Shown: positions 1 through 14,000, counted from the first letter of the stretch. The stretch: 64,000 nucleotides of DNA from Spirometra erinaceieuropaei (GCA_902702965.1 CACRXP010000036.1:1014773-1078772), one strand, 5' to 3'. Made by a program: numbers and translations. Notes: generated by a model from the letters alone, not told the origin.

Positions 1-1499
1 GGAAAACATGAAAACTTCGACCAGTGAGTTTTGGCTGTAAGTAATTACTAACTTCTTTCTTCAGAGGCTCCGGCAAATTAGTGCTTCAGGTTTGCGAAAA
101 GTCTCAGTCAAATTCATATAATTCATTCACGCACTGCTTTGCTGGTACAGTGGACTCCGGCTGTTCGGGTTACACCAGAGCACAACCTTTTTATCCCATC
201 AAAAGGCAGTCCAAAGTCATCCGAAATGCACACATCGCTCTATTACGCTAGTCGGTAACACCCAAATTAGGGTATAAAATACGCATCTGCTGAATCAAAT
301 CATCCATCGCAGTTTTGGTTTCATTTTAGTCTAACCATTAAATTTGCTAGTACTCACGCCAAAGTTACCTCATTGCAGTACAAATGCATGTATGAGATAT
401 AAAGGATAGCCCAGTTATGGTTGTCTTGAGTGAAACTATCGGGGATTCTTTGACGTGGTTGCGATCGAGCAAGGCCTCCTCATCTCCGCCATTCATACAG
501 ATGACTGGCTTCATTGTCTCTTGGCACAAAATAGTATCGTATCTTGACAATGAATCTCCTAACCACTATCAGTCATCGATTTCTTTCAGGCATATCATCG
601 TTCAGATCTTTTCCGGTTCGTTGAGGGCGTCGGGTCATTTCATGTAAACTGCTCGAAAATTCTGTCCTCAAAATCGCCACTTTCATGTGCGGTGGAGAAC
701 TTTTATTAACGCACATGTCGCTGGCCTCATTTTTTCTTTTGGTCTAATAGAACATTGTGTACAACTACTGTTACATATGCCTGTTGCATATTATAATTGT
801 GTGGGCGGGTGTATAGTTAAGCCACCAGACTGACCAACGTAATTTCAAAGGCTATCTGAGGATATAAATGCGCAAACAGGTGCCAGAATTGCTACCTTTT
901 TCCACCCCTCCCCAAGCGTCCACCACCGTATAATTTACTTCCGGTAGTTAGTCTCAGGACTAACATCGTGCGATGCGTCCTCTTCCACCAACTCCCACGC
1001 CTGACCAATTAGTATTATCTGGAGGCGAATGATCTGTGCAGAGCACTTAACCGAACACGTGGCTAACAGACCGTCCCGATGTCCTTCCACAAGAAACGCC
1101 GTCCTTCCTGTCATCTCTTAATTAGACTTAATGACTATCCTAATAAGTAAGACAGAAACAGAGTATACATAAAGACTGTGTCCTTTCTCCGGCACGTTCT
1201 CCGAATAAATGATTTTTGAAATTAACCTGTGTCCTAAATGACCGGAAGCTACTGTGTTTTTTTCGTCGGGACAGTGTCTTTTTATATGTCAGAATGGGTG
1301 GATAGGTATGGGAACCTGTGGGATTGAGATGCCGTCAAACAGGGGGAGTAAACTAACAACGTGTCATTTATAACGGGCCACACGGTACATGCGCTGGACC
1401 AGTATGGGCGACAGATCAGAATCTGCGACGCGCTACTGGGCTCTACACCCCATAACAATCGTCCTACATTTGAAGTGTGGTAACACGCATAGGTATAGG

Positions 1500-1622
1500 C
1501 TTACGCCGCGCAAACCACCTGCGTTCGATTCTGGCTCCAGTCTTCTTGACTCTATTTTGACACCGGGTTCAGGTGGGTGGGGGAAGAGAGTGCGGTAGAT
1601 GCGGTGCATGTCCACTATCAAT
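1500..1622 (-). repeat. Dispersed repeat, copy 1
   Basis: Read on the minus strand, this segment matches plus-strand 14571-14700: both carry CTACCGCAC followed by a pyrimidine-rich CTCTY stretch, a CCCACC block, CGGTGTCA and AGAGTCAAGAAGAC in the same order. Family not recognised. Confidence 0.55.
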
Positions 1623-2683
1623 ACAAATTAATCAACGCGCACGTCACTGTGTCTGGACCCGTCGTGCTGCGGAGCACACGTTAGACACCGTCGGATGCGA
1701 CAGTTGAACTGTCAGGCTAAGTGCGCCGAGATCTTGCTGAGTAACCAGGTACGTGGAACAGATTTGTCGTCTCACTGCAAGGGGATGGTAAATTCGGGTT
1801 GTGGGTCGAACATGATAAGTCAGCGGTCTCACGACAGCTGAACAGTGTAGTACCAGATCAGCTACCAGTGTAAAACAAATAAGTATAAATGCATGTTTCT
1901 TCAAAAATCAACGAGTACTTCGAGTTTGTCCCATGGATGTTCTTTATAAATATTTAGGTGGGAATCCAGCCAAGAGCCGATATGCGAATGCAGTCGAGTG
2001 GCGATCGCTTTATAAGCACTGGCTTCAGACTCGCATAATTTTAACAGAAATTAAGATCGCTGGACGACTTTGCGCTTTAGTGTGAGCGGCAACAAAGGGT
2101 TTCGACTCTGCGTGTTCTGCTGCTGGTTGGTTGGTTGCGGTCGACTTTATTGTCTCGGTTGCCGACAGATTTACGGCCGCCGTATCTGCGAGTGATTCTG
2201 CAGAAGGCTCAGGATCCTCGCAATGAGAGAGGGGGACTTTAGGTTGCATAACAGACCGACTGAGTGTGGTTTGGATTCGACTATATCCTAAAAAGCCTGG
2301 CCGGTCGGGTGGGAACCCGAGCGCAGCCATGATGCAGGGGTTCGACCTTCAAATCTTCAACCATCTCCACTTTGGTTGACAAACGCGTCTTTGCACTCGA
2401 ATGTTGTCGTAAAACGTAAATAATGCATCCATTTGCTCGGAAAAATGACAGGCGAGTTAGGGCCGCTAAGTTTTCTTTTCAGTTGTCTTCAGATACCTTC
2501 AGTTTCTGAGGCCTGCCTAAAACTTCGAACCCTCTCAAGGGACGGTTGACAGACGATCAAGAAATTAGGATAAGACAAAGACGACATCATCCTGCATGCC
2601 TACGAATATCACTCTACTGTGAGGCTCTTCAACTGTTTATCAGAGGAGGGTGATGGGCGCATTAGTTGGAAAGTAATACTTTG

Positions 2684-2845
2684 ATTCCGTGGCTCGGTGG
2701 TTAAAGGCGTTTGACTTCTAACTAACAGGTCGCGGGTTCGAGGGCCCAGGTGTTTCACACGTCGAGGTTGGGTATGACTGGCTGAGGACGGTTAATAAGC
2801 CAGAAATGGGCATTCTAGTCTCCCTTATCTTTGTCGCTAATAAGA
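2684..2845 (+). repeat. tRNA-derived SINE, head and body
   Basis: An A-box-like TGGCTCGGTGG (2690-2700) and a B-box-like GGTTCGAGGGC (2735-2745) are spaced as in an RNA polymerase III internal promoter. The shared body follows (GGGTATGACTGGCTGA, AAGCCAGAAATGG), ending in CTTTGTCGCTAATA. The same order recurs at 11332-11488 and, inverted, at 38729-38884 and 39831-40097. The 3' module seen in longer copies is absent here. Confidence 0.7.
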
Positions 2846-4937
2846 GAGGGAAAATTATCCTTTAAATATAAATGCATGAAGCTCATTATTCTCCTTGCCA
2901 CAATCGGAAGATATCGGTACCCAATGACTCTTTTATACTCTTTGATGACGCGTTATACACTTTCCCAAAATTTATGAAGACATGAGTTTATTTGCGCAGC
3001 ATATCAACTAGCAGACCAATAGGGGTGGGGGTTCGTCTCTGGCTCAGATTCTTACCAGGTGGAGGGGAAGGGGGTGTCGCTCACCATCACTTCGACGAAT
3101 CTCTTTTTTATGCGCATAGTAGACCTGACGGTGGAAGTCGACGAAATAAGCGTATTCAAACGTCATTCCTCTCTTTTCCTGAAGTTCGCACCAACTTGTG
3201 AGGAAAACGATGCAATAACCTCCTACCCGGCGCTACAAGTCTTGCAGTTACCTCATGAAAGCCAGATGTCACGCAGAAATCTCAGGGCACTGATATAAAA
3301 TCTGTCTCAAGAGGCAGGAGCGCACCAATCGGCCAATTACGCTGCAGTTCACTGGCTTCGACTCTTTTCCAAAGAATAGAGTACTCTGTTTACACCAAAG
3401 GCGATGATAACCTGTAGAACCCACAAGTAGATGGCAGCTCCAAAAATATACCCTAAAATTCGGTGTGACTGTGAGCATCACTTATTATTTGCCGTTCGCA
3501 CTGTTTGAAATTTCATTTCCTCCTGAACTAAATGTAAAGCTACAAGCAGTGCTGTATTCGAAGTCCGTTGTTATTTAAAAAATTCTTTTTGCATGTTTTT
3601 GACTGTCGCGCTCACTTTCTTTGCCAAATGACAACTTACGATAAGACTTTCGGTGTAAATTTGTCTATCTTCTGTGTCATCTTGCTCTCCATGCTGTGTA
3701 TTGCCCCACCCGTAAAACTCCTCTACCACTATTCAACGTATGACATGGCCCACAGGCTAGCTCAAGTTAGCTGTGGGTCCTACACCCTATCGTCGCCAAA
3801 TACCCATGAAAGTTATTATTTACAGTTGGTAAACTAACAAATTACGTGCTCAAACTTATGAAACGTTTCTTATTACCCGGAAACTGGCCCAGTCGTATCG
3901 ACCAAAATTCTTATTTGACAATGTACCACTCTAAGTAGAGTGAAAACATGAAAGAAATATTGAAAAGAATATTGCGTTGTCCAAAAAATAACCACTTTTT
4001 GAAAAGCAGTAATGAGGACAACCTCCAAAATCGTGTCAGATTAGTAAACCCAAGTTTTAGAAGAACGTAAAGTCTGCTCGTGCAAATAACTGAGTAAATG
4101 AAGCAGTCCATGTAGAATAACGTCTGAAAATAGCCCTTTAGTGGATTTTGCACTGTAAAAATCCTTCAGGCTTTGGTGTTGTGTCAGGTATGGCGGTCAT
4201 TTAGCAGCTTGCATTTTGAGTACACGTTCGAAAATATTTTCATGAGAATTGGCTTTATTTTTTCGTTTTTACATTTCCTGGGATGCCGTTGATAAAGGCA
4301 GAGAGGATTTCGCCTAATTTAACCGGTGAGGACGTCCCAGGACTAACAGCTTTCATAATGTCACATACTGACAGGTCGGTTGGTGACTAATACATTTTAA
4401 TATAATTAGCACATGCAATAAACAACGAGTTTTCAAGTGCGACAGTTATGTTCAGTAAAATTCACGAGATTAAATTACTCTACCAGAAAAACACGCGTGG
4501 ATGCGCAAACGCAGTCTAATGCAGGCAATAATGCGGGAAACTGTCAGAATATAAGTTAACATCAATTTTAGCCCACTTAGCAGACATTGTTCCCGATAAA
4601 TCCATTTAAAAACGCATTTCACATGCAAAAAGGACGTTTTCCGTATTTGGTCGGACGAATACGTAAAGAGCACAACGTTTCGGTGAGTCTAAATTATTAT
4701 ATAGATTCTCATGATCACATTTCACAAGTTTGGTCACATACTGCATCGAGAGCAACTTCTCGACTCGTTTGAACTCAGGCTAGGAATGAAGTGTGTGTGG
4801 GCAACCAATGTTTTATATAGCTATTCTTTTCTGACTACAATGGCTTCATAAATGCAACGTTTTCCGTGTAGAATAAAATTCTTGTCTTAATATTAAATAA
4901 GCAAATAATTATAAATGAACACTTTCTCTTACTTTAG

Positions 4938-5070
4938 ATACAACGTTTTGGAAGTTTCGCCAGACATTTCGGTTTTCGGTGGAATCAATTGGAAGCTGTT
5001 TGCATGCATGTTTGTCGCTTGGGTGGCGACATTCCTTTGCCTAATAAAGGGCATTCGCACAACAGGAAAG
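4938..5070 (+). CDS. SLC6 exon a: end of EL2 and TM4
   Basis: The acceptor is ctttactttag before 4938; the first base completes a split codon and 44 codons follow, including VFGGINWKLFACMF and ending GIRTTGK. The donor is AAG|GCAAGT, a GC donor in otherwise perfect context. The reading continues in phase 0 into the next exon. Confidence 0.92.
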
Positions 5071-8000
5071 GCAAGTTTCCGTTAATCCGGATGGAAAACC
5101 GTGTGCTTAGTTTTCCTTTGCCTTTCTTACCTGAAAAGTAATTTATATTTTTTTCTCTACGCAGGTTGTTTACGTGACCGCCCTTTTGCCCTATGTCTTC
5201 TTAACGGCAATTCTCATTCGAGGTGTAACACTCCCGGGCTCATGGCTGGGGCTTCAGTTTTACTTGCGCCCTGACTGGAGCCGCCTTCTCAATGTTGGAG
5301 TAAGTCCTTATTAGCCGACTGGTCGCGAAAATATAAGCTGCTATAAAATATCTTGTAATGACTTTGGATTGACGTTTATGTGGAGACAGACAAACAGACT
5401 GATGTAGTTTGTTGTCGATACTCTGAAATAGGTAAAACTAAAATATATGTCGCTTTTCCAGTAAAACCATGCCGCCATTTGGTCTGCCGTACGATAATAT
5501 TGCCAACACACCTTTAACACAAAACATCCAGAGTTAAGCAACAGCAAATAAACAAATCACGAGAGAGAGAGTGGTCTTTAGTTCCAAAAGACTTAGGCGG
5601 TAAACAACTAAGCAATTACTCAAATTAAAGGTTCGTCCACTAAAGCCAAAGGCCTCGGGGCATAAACCAATGCTGCGGGGGGTCAAGTGTGTCTGGAATT
5701 GCCTCATAGTGGTCGCGGACCCTCGAATGTATTTTGCCAAAGTAAGCCAACCCGTCGAAAATTTCTCAGTCCCGACAATGCTGGTTGCTGGTAAACCACA
5801 TTGACAAAATCCAATCTAGGAAATAGTTAGATTGCAGCTAGGTTCCTAAACATGTCTTCTGCCAAAAACAAGCAGAAAAGGCAACTAAGTAGTCTCTTTT
5901 GACTTTTAGGTTCCTTCCTCCTTTAGAATAATTGTCATTGAATGCATGAGGTCGGGATCTCATAGACTAACTGCCTACATTTAAATTTCTGTCTCCACAC
6001 CTTCAGTACTCAACAAGTGACATGTTGAAAGTGTGCTTAATGACTAACTACGTCTCATGGTTGGGTATGTCAACAGACTAGTATTTTTTACAGTTAACTG
6101 CCCTCTGAAGCGAAATGACTGAAAAAAGTTTATCAATTTGAAAAAATCCGTTGTAGTGATTGGGCTGACATCCTGCTACCGCTGTCAACAGGTCAGTCTT
6201 ATAAGGGCCTTGATGATTTTGATTGGCCTCTTTTCAGTTGTGGACCAATGCTGCCGTACAGATCTTTTACTCAATTGGTCCTTCTTGGGGCGGCCTCATA
6301 ACTATGTCTTCCTACAACGAAGTGAACAGAAAATACAGCAGGTGATTAAATTCCATAAATGAGTCATTTACAAGTTCCTCTTTCGTCGAAGACCTATTAC
6401 AACATTTAGACAATGCGTTGCAGCTTTACTCGGTTTTTGTTAACAAACTGAATAAAAAGTTCCACAAACGCGTAATTTTTCCAGTCCACTTGCAATTAAC
6501 TAAACGGGAAACGCGCTATTTTCGTATATTGTTTGAGCCAGTACGCGCAGTTTAATTTGGGGCAACCTCGCATGGTCAACGCTGCATGATGATTGACTCA
6601 AAGCTTGACATACAGTTGGCGTACTGTCTGTGTGACCATTGCTGTTTCCCCTTCTAATCTTAAGCCAGTTTCTTAAAAGTAAAGTCAGAAAGCCATGGGC
6701 AGGAGCAAGGTTCCGTCACATTTTATGTCTGAAGAAAAATACTCTCCTTTCTCCGACGTCTGTCGGTAAAAGTCCAAGGCTAGTGTTTAAATTAAGTCTT
6801 GTCTAACCGAATGTTCACAATGATAGTTGTCGCTGTTTGACCGAAGTACTGTTTTATTAATGGGCAAAACACAGAAGTCACCCAAGTTTAGAAGCGCATT
6901 GCTACTTGCTGTTGTGAAGCGTTTGGTTGAGTCAGGACTCGCCGGTTTGTGCCCGATTACAGGGCAGGAGACATGCGTTCCTTTTTGGTTTAAAGTTTCA
7001 GACAAGGATCCACCTCGGCGATCACGCGGGAGCGAACAATCACTGGTCGAGAAACATTTAAGGACAGAAATGGGGAGGGGCTGTCCCTCAATAACTCCTT
7101 CTCATTTATTTATCCATTTCACAGGCCTATCAACGGAATGTGGCCGAAGCATTCGTTTCCAACGTGTGTTCACACAAGCAAATAAACTGCGTTATTGATA
7201 AAAATGTAACTTGCGGTGAAAGGACGTTGATTACATTAGAAACCCGAGTTTTATTTAATCCATGCAATCAGAAATCTGAAAATATCTTGCGTTTTTTGTA
7301 TCGGGAAGCTCACCTGTATCGCCCCTTGTGTGGGGGTAGAATCAAGTCCGTATAGCTCACCGCCATCTAGTCCTAAATATTTCTTCACTTTTTGTTTAGG
7401 GATGCGTTTCTTTTGCCAATTATTTGCGGTGCAACGAGCATCTACGGCGGCATAGCCATATTTTCGGTAATAGGACACATGGTACATTCGCTGGGCAGCA
7501 CGGATGTGGCCGCGGTGATGCAGTCGGGTCCGGGACTGGCCTTTTGTGCCTACCCAGAGGCGCTGGCCAAATTGCCCGGCGGAGCAGTCTGGGCCGTCCT
7601 CTTCTTCACCATGCTCTTCACTCTTGGTCTAGACAGTCAGGTAAGTCGAACCGACTCCAAGTACTCTGGGGATGATCCTGTTCGTCTCTCCTCCCCTCAT
7701 TCTGATGCAAATTTCTTCTTTGACGAGCCCGACGCCGGAAAATAAATGAAGGAAAAGCTGTTCACTCTATGTCCGTAGTGTAAACGGTTGCTTTCCGAGT
7801 AACTTCAAGTGCCCAACGTGTCGGACGCCTATCAATAAAAACAGAATGTTAATTTTTTCATGTGTATTTTGGTTTGATATTCCCTCAAATTGCATCAAAA
7901 GGCAAGTAACAAGGTGTTAATTTGGGAATCGTATGTATATGCAAAACGCAGACTGTTCCGTAAGACAAGCCATTGTTTTCAGAGTTTACAAATCGACACA

Positions 8001-11000
8001 TTTCTTTTATTCAATTTCAAACGATGATGTGGAAGTAATTCCGGGAGGGGGGAAAGATTGTTTATATGGGTCCCGACAGGGCACCGGAACAAGAACCGCC
8101 CATAATAGAGTGGTTTTTTGCCAAATTCCAGGGAAATTAGGGGAAATGTTAAGGTTAGGGTTACGGTTAAGGTTTGTGTCAGGTTTATTGTCAGGGTTAG
8201 GTCTTGAGAATATTTACCCTTGCTGGAATTTTCCGCAAGGCCTCCTGTATTCTGTGGGAGGGGTGTTCCTACTTCCATGTCCCGTGGGGGAGCCACATAA
8301 GTATTCCTGGTCGTAATTTCCTGTACAATGGACATAAAAATGAGCTTTTCTGCATTCTGTTTCAACAAATATGGAAGAAACCATGAGACCATCGGAATCC
8401 ATTAAAAGCAGTCGCACACAGCTTAGACAATGGGCCTTTCTTTGTGTTGTTTACTCGGATGACTGGAAAAATACTCAACCGAAATCCAAAACACCGCTGG
8501 ATGAAAACTGAATCGTGAGTATATGTCATGCTAATTGGATTTTCTGCGCTATCTATTTGATCTATAAGATCTAGTTGACATGCGATACCGTGATATATCA
8601 CGCTTCCCCAATTGTAGTTCGAAACCATTTGTTTGATCGGGATCGGATTTTTCAATATATATTACTTTTATGGTTTACACTCTCTGTCCAAAAATATACA
8701 CCTTCCAGTGTAACAGGATATTAAGCCATATTCTCTGAATGTCTTTATGCGCGATTAGAAAGTTTTTTTATTAATACGTCCTTTTTCAATAAAAGGCCTG
8801 ATAAGGACAGTATTTGCGTTTAATGAGATTTGTGCCAGTGTAGCAGAAATAAATTTTTGTCAACGCTGTTTCCAAAAAGGACGAAGAAAATATTCCACAT
8901 GGAGCACTCCCCTTCTGAAAACAATCCTCTTAAAACGGAAGTATCCAAAAACGACTTATTCACAAGTAAGCAATCAAACCCGGTTCCGACTGATGAAGGA
9001 GTTAGTTCCGAAGAAACTTCTTATAGCATAGTTGCACATTAAATATAACATGGTTGCAAGGACAATCAAACAGAGGCTCTGTTGCGTCGTTGAGGGTATC
9101 TACGGGTCAAACATGCAGAATTTATCCCGCCTAAAGCAATTTGCGATGGTCTGCCTATGCACGCTACCTCCAAACGAAAAGGCTTACTTTAGTAAGGTTT
9201 GGAAAACTACTTATTAGGCAGCACAGACCAATTTTCGTCTGGAATTTAAAAGCCTTTTTCAGTCAGCTGTTAAACATCCATTCAAAAATGAGTCACTGCT
9301 TAGGTTCTGTACACTGTTTTGAGGGATTTTTGCCGCCTCTATAATCAAGATAATATTTGATACAGGGATACGTCAAAAACAATTTAGCACACGGACTTTA
9401 TAAGAAATCAGATTTAACAAGTTTAGTACTTAGAGAAAGGTGATATTCATATCCGCAAAAAGCCTTTAATTGCAATAATTTTATGCACAAGGTATTCGAT
9501 GTGATTTATACCTGTCGGAGTAATTCTTGAACGTCAGGAGGCCTCTTTGTGGGGATTTGTGCGGCTATGCGCATTTGCTCTAGGAAAAGCACATATAATT
9601 TAGTTTCGAAATCCTGAAAGCAAAATAAAAACACAAGTTCTCTGGTAGTACACGGAAATAGGAAGGCCTCACCGATAATACGGTTGGTCTTGTACAAAAT
9701 TTTAAGGAGTGAAAGTACTTCCACAGCCTAATTCTGACCATTAACTTCCCTCTTACACTAGCCTTGACCTTGGCCAGTTTGACACGGGAGTATGGACCCC
9801 CTCCCAGTACTAGAGGTGGCGTCGTGGGAAATTCCCTGGGTTCCTATTTTCGTATCTTAGCCTTATCCCCGACCCTGACCCCAACCCTTGCCCTAACTCA
9901 GACTCTCGGAGTTTATGGCAAGATCACCTGTAATATAAGGATCCATATTTTCCTCTCCAACCCTCTATACCTAAACTATATTCTAAACCTGAAATCTTTC
10001 CTTGATCCTAACGTTGAATTTGTTCTTAATCTCCCTGAAAATTGGCGCAAGGCCGCTTGTATTACGGGGGTTCCCGCTCCCATGCCGTACCGGTTGTCTG
10101 CCAAAATATACGGGCACTGGTGCCCTTTTAAAAGTGTGGTATATTTCTTCGGGGTAGGAAATTTGAGTGAAACCTAAATCATATACAGTTGGTTATCTGC
10201 CACAAATTCTTGATACCATTAATCTCGCCTTTACGAGACATGCGCCTTCCCTAATTTTTGCATTCCCAAAACACGGGAGTTCCTATCGGGTTGTTTGATT
10301 ACGACTTGCTTTGATGTTCAGTGTTCTCCGCTCAATATTCGTAATTTGAATTAACAAAGGCAGAAAATGCCTTTAAGTCGATTATTTGGCCCAATTGCCG
10401 TCTGGCATATTTTGTCTGGAAGTAAGTTCCGTTTTGTAAATTATGGGGTAATTTTACACGTCATGAACAGATTGTGACTAATTGTTTCTGGAAAATCTAG
10501 TCTCTCACCGGCGTCACTGTCTCTTTTTAGGGAACACACGGGTTTTTACATCTCGACTACGGCTGAGAACGTTAACGAAAAGCCTAGGACCACGTCTGTT
10601 TGATGATTTAAGTGACAAATCCGGCAGAAGTTAATTTCGACAAAAAAAACCACGGTAACGCAGACCATGCTAGAACTTCGGAATTTACGTCTTCTGAAGA
10701 AGTAGAGAGTCCTCACTTTCTGAAGACTTCTATTCGGAGTATCCAGAATAATAGTTATGTACAACATTCTAAGGTGAAACCTTGCAGTGGCCTATGAAAT
10801 TCTCACCGAATGGTACGTGCCCTGCAAAAGACAAATGGAAGTAATTTAACCATAATCGTCAACATGTGTTTGATTTCTCGAAGTAAAGAGAATAATCTGT
10901 CGGCCTCCACACTGACATAAATGCGACGTTAATTATGCCGTTGTCATTCTACACATTCCAAACCCGCTCACCCTTGGTCTCGTTAAAGACCACAAAACAT

Positions 11001-14000
11001 TCCTCATCCTGTGGTAGAGGGGCGCTCACCGATCGCTCTTAGGGAATTCACTCGTCCCGTTGTGCCTTACGGGCTCTCTCTCTCTCGAGCCCAGCCGCCA
11101 GCCGCCCAGCGACGTATGATATAAATAGAGTATTATTACCGACAAATATAAGGGAGACCGGAATGGTCATTTCAGGCTTATTAGCCGTCGTCAGCCAGCC
11201 ACACCCAACCCCGAAATGTGGAACACCTGAGGCTCGAACTCGCGACCTGACCGGCTGACGACGGCTAACAGGCAAGGAATTTCCATTCCAGCCTCCCTTG
11301 TCTTTGTCGGTAATATCGTTCTGCCTACATCACGTGACCCAGGGGTTAGAGGCGTTTGACTTCTAACTAACAGATCTCGGGATCGTGCCCCAGGTGTTTC
11401 ACACTTCGGGGCTAAGTATGACTGGCTGACAACGGCTAATAATCCAGAAATGGCCATTCTAGTCCTCCTTGTCTTTGTCGGCAATACCATTATCCCTCAT
11501 CCTATCGACCTTCAGTCCTGGCTTACCAATCATATATACCAGTTGGGTAAATGTTAATGCCCGTGGCTAATCTGATGAACAACTGATGTCGGTCATCCGC
11601 TGATCTTTCTACCATAAAATGTACGCAGTAAGTGTTGGGGCAATAATAACTGCCATCTAAAGTAGCGTAGATTTAAAATAGCACTTTGCAGATAAATGAA
11701 CTTGGGAATTATGCTAAAAGACATGGAATGACAACAAGGGGCTTGTCTTAAATTGAAACTGTCTTAGGTTGACAAAAAATGGAAAAAATTTCCCGTGCGT
11801 GTATATTTGCACAGGCACCAATGAAGCTGGGAAGACCGCCAGCGGCCACATTGACAAAGACGGACGCGAACGTCCTAATCACTTTAACTGTTTTCCATTG
11901 ACGACTTTATTTAGCCTCAATCGAAACTTGACTGTACCTCGAAAGCGGGAGTTCCTTGTGCTACGCCATCTGATGAGGTCAATCCTTCTTCATTTTGGAT
12001 CTATATGTTGTGCTTAAACGCCCTTCCTGTGGAAAGGTTAATTGTAATCTTGCTTCCTTACCTGCGTCCACAGTTTGGTACTCTGGAAACGATGACCAGC
12101 GGCCTGATTGACCAATTTCCCAATGTGCTCGGTAGGCACAAGAGTCTCTTCACCCTTGGAACCTGTGCTGCTCAGTTTCTTCTGGGTCTGATCCTAGTCA
12201 CCCGTGTAAGTCACCTTCCGCTTATTGTTCCCTGCCATTTTATAGAAACTACGAGATGCTTAATTTAGAAACCACAGTTTGGCCTTTAACAACTGAATGG
12301 CCGTGAAGAATCTTCTTAAGCATAAACTTCTGGCAACCAAAGCACAAGCCATAAAACCCACGCTTATTGACTTGAACGGCATTTGAATTGTGGCATGACA
12401 GACAAGAAACCACTGGGGCAATTACAGAGAAAGAGTGAGGATTGGCGAAGAGAGCCAACTCAGATTTCAGCTTTCGTCAGGTCTGTAGTTAATACTCAGA
12501 ACAAAAGTAGTGCAGAATTCATGCCCGTAACCCACATGTGAGACACCTTGGGGAAGAATGCCATCTCTGCAGTTCATTTATTTGTCATGTTATGAAAATG
12601 CAACGTCCAACGCTGATGTGAATCGGCAGTTAAACATAATCAAATGCAGCGTAAAAATGAATGTAAAAACTCTAAACGAATGAAAATCCAGCTGGAAACC
12701 TGAACTCTGACGTGCCTTTTGAGCAGGCAACCAATATTTCAACAAAATATGAAGAGTATCGACGTCAGGGGAGGGCGATTTCTCAAAGTTACTTCTTGGC
12801 ACCAGATAGAGATTAGAAATGTTTTCATCTTTTTAATCGCCTCCCATGTCCGGCCTTCTGCAGACTGTTTGGATTATTTTGGATGTGTTCTTGCAGTCTG
12901 CAATAGGCTGACTGAGCCAACTGTAAGGTTTTGGACGCCTTCACTTAACTCATGTCCCAGAGGATCACTCCAAATCTAGTCATATTTGAGACCCAAAGCA
13001 AATAATTTCCCTCACAAGCATTTCTCCGATGAAGCCTCCGACAGAAATTCGTCCCCTGTGCCAGTGGAAAGTGTTTCACTCTAATTGTCATCTTAATCGG
13101 AGGATCCATCACCCTCATATGGCCGAAAACCCTTTTTTACCTAGAGCGGAAATTCTGAAAGGGAAAAATCACAGCTTCCTGGCAAAGTGAAAACGCTACC
13201 CACAGGAAGGCAACTGGGTGGGCTTGAACGAACAATCCATGCGGCATTCGTCAAGTGCCATGGCATGCCAGCAGATTTCCACTCGTTGTGCCTTCCTAGT
13301 CTGCCTTTTTATATTGAAGTATCTTGTTTGCGATAATTACCTATGACTTCATCCCCTGGCAGTGGGTAATGTTCCATGACAGTTGCGTTCAATAATTTGT
13401 CCGAATAATGGACGAATCCGGGCATGAGCTCGACAATTAAAATGGCACGAGTGTTTTACTTTAATGCTCAATGACGCACTGGGCCAGGGGTCCAAACCTC
13501 CGATGCGCCACTACCTTAGGCGGAAAATGGCGGCCTGACTGCCTACTATCGATGCATACACCAGACTTGACCACCTCAGTTATTTCTGTTCCGTGGCGAT
13601 GTCTATTAACAGGAATTCCCCGACTACTTACTACTTGTCACTATGTGAATAGCTGCGTCATCTACAAGTCGGAGCTCCAGGGTAAAACGCAATCGCTCGT
13701 ATGCTGCAGGCCAGTTGGCAAAAAACGATTAACGATAGTCTCATGTGACTGGGACTCCGGTCCCTTCAGTTCATTCTCAGCTCCCTGAAGCTCCACCATC
13801 TCAGCAAACTCCAAGCTTACTTTGGCCGCCAATAGGTTTTGTGTTGTACAGCGAGTTGTTATCATGTGATTGCGCTCCGTGGGAACTGTGAACCAGATAA
13901 TATCTAAAATCGACTCGAAAGTACGTTGCAAGTGTCAAAACATTCTTTGTGTTAAATTTTATCTCTTAAGAGGCGCCTTTTCCTTTTTCTAGGCCGGATC

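Larger units (their letters stand above)
1..4937. other. Region upstream of first recognised SLC6 exon; no gene seen
   Basis: No SLC6 N-terminal exon (TM1 GNVWRFPY-type motif, TM2-TM3) could be found here on either strand, although the transporter must have exons upstream of 4938. The stretch holds one copy of a dispersed repeat (1500-1622) and one tRNA-derived SINE (2684-2845). The remaining short open frames show no recognisable motif. Confidence 0.6.
7641..12073. other. SLC6 intron, 4.4 kb; repeats, no further gene seen
   Basis: Contains two telomere-core TIR elements (8080-8288, 9775-10106), a partial TIR of that family near 10262-10290 and a SINE cluster (11022-11488). Small open frames such as 8830-9042 and 10612-10797 have no recognisable motifs and are not called. 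Confidence 0.7.

Noticed and set aside
2684..2845. Functional tRNA gene at the A/B-box motif
   Set aside because: No acceptor stem or full cloverleaf can be drawn, and the same head is attached to a shared non-tRNA body at several sites, so it is a SINE.
5565..5574. GA microsatellite as a regulatory site
   Set aside because: Only five dinucleotide units within an intron; unremarkable.
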